A DNA stretch of 64,000 nt from Streptomyces sp. NBC_00569 (GTDB taxonomy: Bacteria > Actinomycetota > Actinomycetes > Streptomycetales > Streptomycetaceae): positions 5,564,001 to 5,628,000 of the forward strand of contig NZ_CP107783.1 of NCBI RefSeq assembly GCF_036345255.1, in the 5' to 3' direction. Of this stretch, positions 1 through 6,494 are shown in pieces; position 1 is the first letter of the stretch; each line of letters begins with the position of its first letter. Both the position numbers and the translations under genes were made by a program. The notes beneath the pieces were generated by a model. It worked only from the letters and a program-made list of their open reading frames with translations, made no database searches and had not been told where the DNA came from.

Positions 1-2
1 TC

Positions 3-284
3 CTCGGCGGGTTGATCGCTGCGGTCACCTCCGGACAGTTCCACCTCCGCTTCGACATGGGCCCGGGATTCCGGGACGTGGTCACCGCGAATCCGACCAC
101 CATGATCGTCCTGCTGTTCATCGGAGGCGTGCTGGTCGGCTTCGGAACTCGGCTGGCCGGTGGCTGCAGTTCCGGCCACGGGCTCAACGGCTGCGGCCGT
201 CTGCGCCCGGTCAGCCTGGTCGCGACCGCCGTGTTCTTCGGCACCGCCGTCGCGGTCTCGTTCCTTCTGTGGAAGGTGATCTGA
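3..284 (+). CDS. YeeE/YedE family sulfur transport protein (5'-truncated by window edge)
   Basis: This is the C-terminal part of an inner-membrane YeeE/YedE protein, a family that imports thiosulfate or other reduced sulfur through conserved cysteines. The reading frame is open back to base 3, so the true start lies outside the window; the TTG at 12 is unlikely to be it. Two hydrophobic segments are visible, and the family hallmark GGCSSGHGLNG carries the conserved Cys. The TGA stop shares its A with the ATG of the next gene (TGATG), so the two are translationally coupled. The next gene encodes the partner half-protein, and the pair usually acts together. Substrate (thiosulfate or sulfide/persulfide) is not decided by sequence. 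Confidence 0.85.
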   Translation, partial: LGGLIAAVTSGQFHLRFDMGPGFRDVVTANPTTMIVLLFIGGVLVGFGTRLAGGCSSGHGLNGCGRLRPVSLVATAVFFGTAVAVSFLLWKVI

Positions 285-700
285 TGCGTACCCGAGGCGC
301 GATTCTGCTGGCCAACATCATCACGGGACTGACTCTCGGTTACACCGTTTCCCGTATCGGCTTCGGCGACTACACCGAGCTGAACCGTATGTTCACCTTC
401 CAGGACCTGCGGATGTTCTTCTCCTTCGCGGGTGCCGTCGGGATCATCGTGTGCGCGTTCGCTCTGCTGCGGATCCGCCGCACTCCGGGGCGCATCCACG
501 CGGGCGTGATCCCCGGCGCCGTGCTGTTCGGAACCGGATGGGCGATCTCGGGCGGGTGCCCGGCGATCCCGATCATCCAGGTCGCCAGCGGTTACGTGCC
601 CGCGCTTGTCACTATCGTGGGCGTCGTCGTCGGTATCCGACTGTGCCGCTGGGCCAATGCCCGCTACTTCCATCTGGACCGCGGCTCCTGCGGCCTGTAA
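284..700 (+). CDS. YeeE/YedE-type (DUF6691) sulfur transport half-protein
   Basis: A 138-residue integral membrane protein with about four hydrophobic segments and the second YedE-type motif, ISGGCPAIPIIQ, near residue 90, where the Cys is thought to handle sulfur. I chose the ATG at 284 because it overlaps the stop of the upstream YedE gene by one base; an in-frame GTG at 269 lies inside the upstream gene. In many bacteria YedE is split into two short proteins encoded side by side, exactly as here. These pairs are often carried on mobile DNA with rhodanese or persulfide dioxygenase genes, none of which is seen inside this window. About 880 bp of gene-poor DNA follow. Confidence 0.82.
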   Translation: MRTRGAILLANIITGLTLGYTVSRIGFGDYTELNRMFTFQDLRMFFSFAGAVGIIVCAFALLRIRRTPGRIHAGVIPGAVLFGTGWAISGGCPAIPIIQVASGYVPALVTIVGVVVGIRLCRWANARYFHLDRGSCGL

Positions 701-816
701 CCAAGGCCGCCCACCGAATCGTGCTCGCCCTTCGCATGGCCACATCGGTAAAGGGCCCTGCCGGCGTGGCCTCGCTTGCCGCCTCCCGGCCCCTGACCGC
801 TTCGAGGGCGCGGGGA

Positions 817-850
817 GAACCCTTGGGAGAAGATCTTCTCCCAAGGGTTC
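817..850. repeat. perfect 34-bp palindrome without loop
   Basis: Two 17-base arms, 817-833 (GAACCCTTGGGAGAAGA) and 834-850, are exact reverse complements with no spacer; AGATCT is at the centre. Too symmetrical for a normal terminator loop. It could be a site-specific DNA-protein site, a recombination joint of an inverted duplication, or a cruciform-type site. Confidence 0.9.
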
Positions 851-1200
851 CCATGCACTGGGTGAGACCAAGCCATACCAACTGCCTGACCTGCACAAAC
901 GCGAGCGAGGTCAGGTACGGATCTCGTCCGGACCTTATTCGGGACGAAGAGGTCGTAAGTTCAAATCCCGCCCCTGACAGCTGAAGCACCGGGTGAGGAT
1001 CTTGGATGCCTTGAACAGGGCAGGCCCACACGTCGGAAGCCACGACGACAAGCCACTGACGCCAGCGCGGTGGAACTTTCCCTACTCTCGTCAAGCCCGC
1101 GCACGGCGCGGGAGCGCGCCGCCTCTGCGGCGCGGCCTGCCTCCTGTCTCCGCCCCGGCTGGCCGCGCCCGGCGGCGCGCAACGTGCAAGAGAGCAACGG

Positions 1201-1428
1201 TCGGGAAGTCACCCGCGGGCACAAGATGATGCCTCCGGCGGGGGATCGGCCGGCACCGGCAGCGCGCAGTTGGTCTTCGTGCCTACGAACGCCGGTACGA
1301 AGGCGACGGTCCCCTGCGACGGGTCAGTGGTTCAGCAGCGGATCACTGCGGACAAGCTGGTCCACATCGACGTCGACGGCTCCAAAGGGGCGACCGGAGT
1401 GGTCGCCTGGCAGATCGACGCACCGTGA
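1201..1428 (+). pseudogene. orphan C-terminal coding fragment, no start codon seen
   Basis: One frame reads, after a Gly/Ser-rich stretch, QLVFVPTNAGTKATVPCDG and further on HIDVDGSKGATGVVAWQID before a TGA at 1426-1428. The composition looks like the end of a secreted or lipoprotein domain with one Cys, and codon choice is GC3-rich as in real Streptomyces genes. No plausible start codon with a ribosome-binding site is visible in this frame upstream. I read it as the 3' remnant of a gene lost by recombination near the attachment sites; the family is not recognised. Confidence 0.4.
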
Positions 1429-1589
1429 GCAGGGTGCGGCTCTACGGCTGGCCAGTCTCACTTCTAGTCTCGATTGCCGCCTAATCCGACGTGGTCTGCA
1501 CCCGTCCACGAGCGTCCGGCACGGCACTTGACCTGCGAGGCGAGTCCTCTCTGGACACCCCATGACAGCCGTGGAACAAGCCCGGACAG

Positions 1590-1634
1590 CTTGTAATGCG
1601 TAGGTCGTCGGTTCGAATCCGACAGGGGGCTCCA
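1590..1634 (+). other. 3' fragment of tRNA-Thr(UGU) gene, probable attachment site
   Basis: The sequence reads as a tRNA from the anticodon loop onward: loop CTTGTAA (anticodon TGT), 3' stem TGCGT, variable loop AGGTC, T-arm GTCGG-TTCGAAT-CCGAC, acceptor strand AGGGGGC, discriminator T and encoded CCA (1632-1634). The bases upstream do not provide the 5' anticodon stem, D-arm or acceptor partner (GCCCCCT expected), so this is not a functional tRNA. A 3' tRNA fragment followed by a terminator is the classic distal end of an element integrated into a tRNA gene; the intact gene would then lie to the left, outside the window. Confidence 0.75.
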
Positions 1635-1637
1635 TCG

Positions 1638-1674
1638 GAAACCCCAGCTCAGATGCCGTCTGAGCTGGGGTTTC
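1638..1674 (+). terminator. tRNA-type terminator hairpin
   Basis: Perfect 16-bp stem (1638-1653 with 1659-1674, arm GAAACCCCAGCTCAGA) and a 5-base loop, four bases after the encoded CCA of the tRNA-Thr fragment. This is the usual position of a tRNA terminator and suggests the chromosomal side of the attachment site was retained. Confidence 0.85.
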
Positions 1675-1952
1675 TCTGTTCTGTGGACGGGGCGGCGACG
1701 CCGGGTGCGGGCCGCGCGATGAGCGGTGGGCTCAGTTCCGGTCTCGGGCGGGGGCCGCGGCCTCGTCCGAACCCGGATGTCTGGCGCTGTGTCAGAAAGC
1801 TCCGAGGTATGCACCACGCGCGGGAATTCCACTCGATCAGCAGCCCGACGTCACACCTTGAGCTGTCCTGAAATGACAGTTGATGAGCCGATTATTACGT
1901 TCGTTGCAGGTCGGCTGTACAGCTGGCGTCTCTGAGACAGGAGAGGAGTGAC

Positions 1953-2567
1953 ATGCCGACGCGAATGTTCGCCGTGTCCGCTGCCGTGGTAGGCGCAGCG
2001 GTCCTTGCCACCGGCATCACGTATGCCGCGCAATCCGAATCGGACCAGGCCGCCCCGGAGGCCAAACAAGCCGCCCCGGCGGCCGAACACGCCGCACCGC
2101 CGGCCAAGCGGGCCGCACCGCCGGTCAAGAAGGCCGCCCCGCCCGTCAAGAAGGCCGCCCCCGAGGCGGCTCCCGCCGGTACCGACAGCACTGCCGGCAG
2201 GGGGGACGAGGGTCGTGACCACGGGGGCCGTGGCCACGAGGACGGTGACCGTGGCTACGGCGGCAGGAAGGAAGGAAGAATCCACTTCAACGAACGGACG
2301 TTCTCCGCCCATGAGGACGGCTGTGTCCCCGCTGCCAGTGGGCTGGGCTCCACCAGCTTCAGCATCGACAACGACAGCGACGCGACGGTTGAGGTCTACC
2401 GCGGGTTCAACTGCGACAACGGTGCGCCGGTGGCCACGGTCGGACCCTACGGCGCCACGTATGGCGTCGCGCCCCAGACCGACCACGGGAGCGGCTGGGG
2501 AGGCTTCTTCCTCGAGGACGGGGTCGTGGGCAGTTTCCGGGTGATCCGCGACCACGGCGAGTGGTGA
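1953..2567 (+). CDS. secreted protein with Ala/Pro/Lys repeats
   Basis: A 204-residue protein not recognised as a named family. The ATG at 1953 follows a good ribosome-binding site (GGAGAGGAG). Residues 1-26 look like a signal peptide (positively charged start, hydrophobic core, cleavage near ITYAAQ). Residues about 30-75 are imperfect repeats of the type AAPPVKK, a flexible, positively charged linker. A short Asp/Gly/Arg-rich hinge follows, then a C-terminal domain of about 110 residues with two Cys (in DGCVPA and NCDNG), which could form a disulfide and looks beta-rich. The gene sits alone between two tRNA-derived repeats, so it may be cargo of a former mobile element. A role on the cell wall is a guess from the basic repeats. 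Confidence 0.75.
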   Translation: MPTRMFAVSAAVVGAAVLATGITYAAQSESDQAAPEAKQAAPAAEHAAPPAKRAAPPVKKAAPPVKKAAPEAAPAGTDSTAGRGDEGRDHGGRGHEDGDRGYGGRKEGRIHFNERTFSAHEDGCVPAASGLGSTSFSIDNDSDATVEVYRGFNCDNGAPVATVGPYGATYGVAPQTDHGSGWGGFFLEDGVVGSFRVIRDHGEW

Positions 2568-2682
2568 CACCCACCATCCCGGACACGTGGGATCGCCGGC
2601 CCGTCGGAATCGGGCCGGTGATGGCGGCCTCGTCCCACTGCCGCCGCACTTGATCATCAGCACAAGGCCGGGCGACGACTCA

Positions 2683-2710
2683 CGTCGGTTCGAATCTGAC
2701 AGAGGGCTAC
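2683..2710 (+). repeat. degenerate second copy of the tRNA-Thr 3' end
   Basis: CGTCGGTTCGAATCTGACAG and the following eight bases match the tRNA-Thr fragment at 1606-1633 with three substitutions; the T-arm can still form, with one G-U pair. The anticodon arm is absent and there is no CCA. It is followed by a hairpin just like the first copy. Confidence 0.7.
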
Positions 2711-2716
2711 GCCGGG

Positions 2717-2754
2717 ACGAAGGCCCAGGTCACGGGCGTGACCTGGGCCTTCGT
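2717..2754. terminator. hairpin after second tRNA-like copy / downstream of oxidoreductase gene
   Basis: An 18-bp perfect stem (2717-2734 with 2737-2754, arm starting ACGAAGGCCCAGG). It lies 15 bp beyond the stop codon of the minus-strand flavoprotein gene, so it can terminate that operon, and it also follows the tRNA-like repeat on the plus strand. Confidence 0.8.
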
Positions 2755-2769
2755 CGTGTCTGGGGCCTG

Positions 2770-4191
2770 TCAGCCGCGGCCCGCCACGCGGTCCGCGGCT
2801 CGGGCCAGGCGGGAGGAGCCCGTCGTGTGGGTGGTGAGTTCGCGGTGGTCGGCCGCGTTGTAGGTGGCGTACATGCCGTGCACGCCCAGCCAGCGGAAGG
2901 GTTCCGGTTCCCACTTGCGGACCTTGTGGTTGACCCAGGGGAGCGTCGTGAGGTCGGTGGGGCCGGACTGGCCGGAGTCCTGCTGGACCAGGTCGCGCAG
3001 GGTGCGGGCGGCGAGGTTGGTGGTGGCGACGCCCGAGCCGACGTAGCCGCCCGCCCAGCCGAGGCCTGTCGCGCGGTCGAGGGTGACCGTGGCGCACCAG
3101 TCGCGGGGGACGCCGAGGACGCCGGACCAGGCGTGGGTCACGGCGACGCCCGCCAGCTGGGGGAAGAAGCGGGTCAGGAGCGCGGTGAGGGACTCGATGG
3201 TGGCGGGCTGGGTGCGGCCGTCGTTGTCGGTCCTCGAGCCGTACCGGTACGGGACGCCCCGGCCGCCGAGCGCGATGCGGCCGTCGGCCGTGCGCTGGGC
3301 GTACATGTAGGCGTGCGCCATGTCGCCGAGGGTCTCGCGGCCCTCCCAGCCGATGGACTCCCACTGCGCGTCGGTCAGCGGTTCCGTGGCGATCATGGAG
3401 GAGTTCATGGGGAGCCAGGTGCGGCGCTGGCCCTTGAGGGAGGCGGTGAAGCCCTCGGTGCAGCGCAGGATGTAAGGCGCGCGGACCGTGCCGTACGGGG
3501 TGACGGCGTGCTTCGGCTTGATCTCCGTGACGGGCGTCGACTCGTGGATCGTGACCCCGAGCGCCTCGACGGCGGCGGCCAGGCCCTTGAGGAGCTTGAC
3601 GGGGTGCAGGCGGGCGCCGTGCGGGGTCCAGGTCGAGCCGACGGCCCCGAAGACGCGGACGCGCTCGGCGGTCTCGCGGGCGCCGTGCAGGGTGCGGTCC
3701 TTCTCGCCGTACGCGAGTTCGGCGGCGTGGAAGGCCTTGAGGCGGGCCAACTGGGCTGGTGTGTAGGCGATTTCGAGTACGCCGCCCTGGTGGATGTCGG
3801 CGTCGATCTCCTCTTCGGCGGCCGCGCGGATCACCTCGGAGACGGTGTCGTTCATGGCTTCCTGGAGGCGGACGGCCGCGTCGTGGCCGTGCAGTTTCGC
3901 GTAGCGGTCGCGGCCGGCGATGCCGTTGTAGAGCCAGCCGCCGTTGCGCCCGGACGCGCCGTAGCCGCAGAACTTCTGCTCCAGGACGGTGATGCGGAGG
4001 AAGGGCGCGGCCTTCTTCAGGTAGTAGGCGGTCCACAGGCCCGTGTAGCCGCCGCCGACGATGACGACGTCGGCGGACGCGTCACCCGGGAGGGGCTCGC
4101 GGGCGGTGGGGATGCCGTCGTCCGCGTACCAGAACGATATGCCGCCGTTGACGGTGGCCTGGGCGCCGTGAGTGCCGTTCTTGCTGCTCAT
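2770..4191 (-). CDS. FAD-dependent oxidoreductase, DAO / gamma-glutamylputrescine oxidase-like
   Basis: A 473-residue cytosolic flavoenzyme. The dinucleotide-binding motif VVIVGGGYTGLWTAYYL is near residues 40-56, followed by the GASGRNGGW segment typical of PuuB-type amine oxidoreductases of the D-amino-acid-oxidase fold; a second FAD-contacting segment (GWAGGYVGSGV) is near the C-terminus. The family oxidises a C-N bond of an amine or amino acid, giving aldehyde or imine plus ammonia and H2O2. The start is the ATG at 4191 (MSSKNGTH). It lies 11 bp after the stop of the upstream rhomboid-like gene, so the two form an operon. The exact substrate cannot be read from sequence; a polyamine derivative is possible. 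Confidence 0.85.
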   Translation of the reverse strand: MSSKNGTHGAQATVNGGISFWYADDGIPTAREPLPGDASADVVIVGGGYTGLWTAYYLKKAAPFLRITVLEQKFCGYGASGRNGGWLYNGIAGRDRYAKLHGHDAAVRLQEAMNDTVSEVIRAAAEEEIDADIHQGGVLEIAYTPAQLARLKAFHAAELAYGEKDRTLHGARETAERVRVFGAVGSTWTPHGARLHPVKLLKGLAAAVEALGVTIHESTPVTEIKPKHAVTPYGTVRAPYILRCTEGFTASLKGQRRTWLPMNSSMIATEPLTDAQWESIGWEGRETLGDMAHAYMYAQRTADGRIALGGRGVPYRYGSRTDNDGRTQPATIESLTALLTRFFPQLAGVAVTHAWSGVLGVPRDWCATVTLDRATGLGWAGGYVGSGVATTNLAARTLRDLVQQDSGQSGPTDLTTLPWVNHKVRKWEPEPFRWLGVHGMYATYNAADHRELTTHTTGSSRLARAADRVAGRG

Positions 4192-4202
4192 GGCCTCGGA
4201 CG

Positions 4203-4934
4203 TTAGCGCTCCACAGGGGGGTTCGGGCAGGGGGGACGGCCGCCTTCCTCGTTTTGCGGGTGATCGTTTCGCCGCGCTGTCCGGTCCCGTCGCCGCAGGA
4301 GCGTCAGCGGGTTCCAGGGCTCGCCCCGGTCGCGTACGAGGGGGTGGCAGGCCAGGCCGATGAGGACCGAGACGACGTGCCCCAGGCCGGTGAAGGTGCG
4401 GCCGGTGAGGAGCGGGCCGCCGTAGACGATCAGGACGACGGCCAGATAGACGTAGCGCCAGGGCGGGGCGAGCCGGTACGTGAGGACGCCGACGACGCCC
4501 GCGAGCGCGTAACTCACTCCCACGTCGAGGGTGTCGACCGACGAGGCGGGCGCGTGGCCGTGGCGGATCGCCCACAGCAGGGCGCCCTCGCTGATCAGGG
4601 TCGCGAGGACGTGCGCCGCCCCCACGACGGCCAGCCAGCGCCAGGTGTCGAGCCAGCGCTCGGCCTGCGCGTGGAACACCGTGTAGAGGACGGCGTACGG
4701 CCACCAGCTGCTGCCGTCGATCCAGAACAACGAGGCGACGAGGACGCGGACCGGGTCGGTCGACAGCTCGTGCAGGTTCGTGGAGCGCTGGCGCAGGAAC
4801 TCGTGCTCGAAGTGCGGGTCCATGTGGTGCATGGCGACCGTCGTGAAGAACAGGGCGGCCAGCCAGAGACAGGTGCCGGGGGCGTGCCGTACGTACGACC
4901 ACACGGTGAGGGGGAAACGGCGCATGGACTGCAT
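4203..4934 (-). CDS. rhomboid-like integral membrane protein
   Basis: A 243-residue membrane protein with about six hydrophobic segments and a charged, Arg/Pro-rich C-terminal tail. Its layout (an early segment LWLAALFFTTVAMHHM and a periplasmic loop) resembles the actinobacterial rhomboid-like family. I do not see a clear GxSG catalytic serine with a paired histidine, so protease activity is doubtful. It is the first gene of a two-gene operon with the flavoprotein downstream. Start ATG at 4934; an in-frame ATG nine bases later is possible. The start codon is only 26 bp from that of the divergent kinase-like gene, so the promoters must overlap. Confidence 0.65.
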   Translation of the reverse strand: MQSMRRFPLTVWSYVRHAPGTCLWLAALFFTTVAMHHMDPHFEHEFLRQRSTNLHELSTDPVRVLVASLFWIDGSSWWPYAVLYTVFHAQAERWLDTWRWLAVVGAAHVLATLISEGALLWAIRHGHAPASSVDTLDVGVSYALAGVVGVLTYRLAPPWRYVYLAVVLIVYGGPLLTGRTFTGLGHVVSVLIGLACHPLVRDRGEPWNPLTLLRRRDRTARRNDHPQNEEGGRPPCPNPPVER

Positions 4935-4960
4935 TCAGGCACGCACATAGGGTCGTTCGG

Positions 4961-5842
4961 GTGATCGACATCCCGGACGGCCTGGTCGAGTCCCAGTACA
5001 CCTACGCGGGTGAGCCCGGTCGCGCCTTCATCGCCGGGCTCCCGGCGCGCGTGGAGGAGTTCGTCGAACGCTGGGATCTGCGCGTCGACGGGCCCGCGAT
5101 GCACGGCATGGCCGCCCTGGTCCTGCCCGTGGTGCGGGGCGACGGGACGCCCGCCGTGGTCAAGTTCCAGATCCTCGACGAGGAGACCGAGGGCGAGCCG
5201 GTCGCGCTGCGCGTCTGGGACGGTGCCGGCGCCGTCCGGCTCCTCGACCACGACGACGCCACGGGCACGATGCTCCTCGAACGGCTCGACTCCGGGCGGA
5301 TGCTGGATTCCGTGGAGGACTCCCGGAAGGCCGTCCTCGTCATCGCCGAACTGCTGGCCCGGCTCACGTCCGGGCCCGCCCCGGAAGGGATGCGGCGGCT
5401 GTCCGGCATCGCGGCCGACATGCTCGCCCAGGTGCCGTCGGCGCTCGCGGCCGTGCCCGGCCCGGCCGACCGCGCGCTGCTCGCGGACTGTGCGGCGGCC
5501 GTGCGCGAGGTCGCGGACGAGGCGGGTGACCGGCTGCTGCACTGGGATCTGCACTTCGAGAACGTGCTGGCCGCCGAGCGGGAGCCGTGGCTCGCCATCG
5601 ACCCGAAGCCGCTCGCGGGCGACCCGGGCTTCGACCTGAAGCCCGCCATCGACAACCGCTTCGACGCGGACGAGGTGGTGTGGCGGTTCGACGCGATGAG
5701 CGGGGTGCTCGGGCTCGACCGGGAGCGGGCGCGCGCCTGGACGCTCGGGCGGGTGCTTCAGGACTCCCTGTGGGAGATCGAGGACGGGCGACCACTGATG
5801 CCGGACCATCTGGAGACGGCGCGCAGACTGCTCGGGCGGTGA
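4961..5842 (+). CDS. aminoglycoside/hydroxyurea antibiotic resistance kinase family protein
   Basis: A 293-residue cytosolic phosphotransferase of the APH(6)/hydroxyurea kinase family. The catalytic loop HWDLHFENVL (Brenner-type motif, with the base Asp and metal-binding Asn) is at about residues 194-203 and is followed by IDPKPLAGDPGFDL, the metal-binding Asp region. Known members phosphorylate streptomycin or hydroxyurea, but many chromosomal homologues have no known resistance role. Start GTG at 4961; the promoter must lie in the 26 bp before it or within the start of the divergent gene. Not part of an antibiotic cluster here, so a housekeeping small-molecule kinase is equally possible. 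Confidence 0.8.
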   Translation: MIDIPDGLVESQYTYAGEPGRAFIAGLPARVEEFVERWDLRVDGPAMHGMAALVLPVVRGDGTPAVVKFQILDEETEGEPVALRVWDGAGAVRLLDHDDATGTMLLERLDSGRMLDSVEDSRKAVLVIAELLARLTSGPAPEGMRRLSGIAADMLAQVPSALAAVPGPADRALLADCAAAVREVADEAGDRLLHWDLHFENVLAAEREPWLAIDPKPLAGDPGFDLKPAIDNRFDADEVVWRFDAMSGVLGLDRERARAWTLGRVLQDSLWEIEDGRPLMPDHLETARRLLGR

Positions 5843-5996
5843 GCGGGCCCTCGCGGGGCGCGCTGCGATGGGCGGGTGGCCTGGGGGTGCGTGTCCGGTG
5901 GCGGGGGTGGGTGATCGGCCGATGCGGGTGGGTCGCCCTGGGGGCGGGTGGCCGACCCGTGCGGGCCGCCCCGCGGTGAGTGGTTAGCCTGCCGTC

Positions 5997-6470
5997 ATGA
6001 TTCGTACCGCCACGCCCGCCGATGTCCCCGTCATCCACGCCATGGTCCGTGAACTCGCCGACTACGAGAAGGCGCTGCACGAGGCACGGGCCACCGAGGA
6101 GCAGCTGCGCGAGGCACTGTTCGGGGAGCGGCCCGCCGCGTTCGCCCACATCGCCGAGGACGACACGACGCTCGAGCCCGTCGGCTTCTGCCTGTGGTTC
6201 CTGAACTTCTCCACCTGGCGCGGGGTGCACGGGATCTACCTGGAGGACCTGTACGTACGGCCCGAGGCGCGCGGCGGCGGCCACGGCAAGGCGCTGCTGA
6301 CCGAGCTGGCGCGGATCTGCGTCGAGCGCGGATACGAGCGCCTGGAGTGGTCGGTCCTCGACTGGAACGAGCCGTCGATCAACTTCTACAAGGCGCTCGG
6401 CGCGGCGCCGCAGGACGAGTGGACGGTGTACCGGCTGACGGACGAGGCGCTGGCCCGGCTCGGGTCGTAG
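5997..6470 (+). CDS. GNAT acetyltransferase, diamine/thialysine (SSAT-like) type
   Basis: A 157-residue single-domain GNAT enzyme that moves acetyl from acetyl-CoA to an amine. The acetyl-CoA loop is RGGGHGKALL (about residues 91-100), and the stretch FSTWRGVHGIYLEDLYV is typical of the spermidine/spermine and thialysine N-acetyltransferase subgroup, as is the early DYEKALHEA segment. The Tyr in NFYKALGA matches the family's general acid. ATG at 5997 is the first residue of the usual family start (MIRTATPADV). A monocistronic gene; the 154 bp before it are G-rich with no recognisable operator. Confidence 0.85.
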   Translation: MIRTATPADVPVIHAMVRELADYEKALHEARATEEQLREALFGERPAAFAHIAEDDTTLEPVGFCLWFLNFSTWRGVHGIYLEDLYVRPEARGGGHGKALLTELARICVERGYERLEWSVLDWNEPSINFYKALGAAPQDEWTVYRLTDEALARLGS

Positions 6471-6494
6471 CGCGCCCGGGGACCCGGGCTCGGG

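Larger units (their letters stand above)
701..1577. other. gene-poor stretch with palindrome and coding debris
   Basis: No convincing complete gene is seen. Open frames here have inconsistent codon usage and no ribosome-binding sites. Content: a perfect 34-bp palindrome (817-850), GC-rich inverted sequences around 1100-1180, and an orphan in-frame coding fragment ending at 1428. The stretch ends at a tRNA 3' fragment. This is consistent with the decayed end of an integrated element. Confidence 0.55.
1606..2710. mobile_element. possible 1.1-kb att-flanked cassette (tandem integration scar)
   Basis: The segment is bounded by direct repeats of the same tRNA-Thr 3' end: CGTCGGTTCGAATC at 1606-1619 and 2683-2696, continuing with mismatches to 1633 and 2710. 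One secreted-protein gene lies inside and no integrase is left. Each repeat is followed by a hairpin terminator. I infer successive integrations at one tRNA gene followed by deletion of the element bodies. Confidence 0.4.

Noticed and set aside
930..980. tRNA-like string GTAAGTTCAAATCCCGC before CCCTGAC
   Set aside because: The TTCAAAT loop looks like a T-arm, but the flanking five-base stems do not pair and no acceptor, anticodon or CCA is visible. It could be another decayed att remnant, but evidence is too weak to annotate.
2587..4206. Long plus-strand open frame opposite the flavoprotein gene
   Set aside because: It is the GC-rich antisense shadow of the minus-strand oxidoreductase; no ribosome-binding site and no recognisable domain, whereas the minus strand has clear FAD motifs.
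5843..5996. G-rich plus-strand run that might form G-quadruplexes
   Set aside because: G-tracts are common in this genome and no regular four-tract pattern at a promoter was clear.
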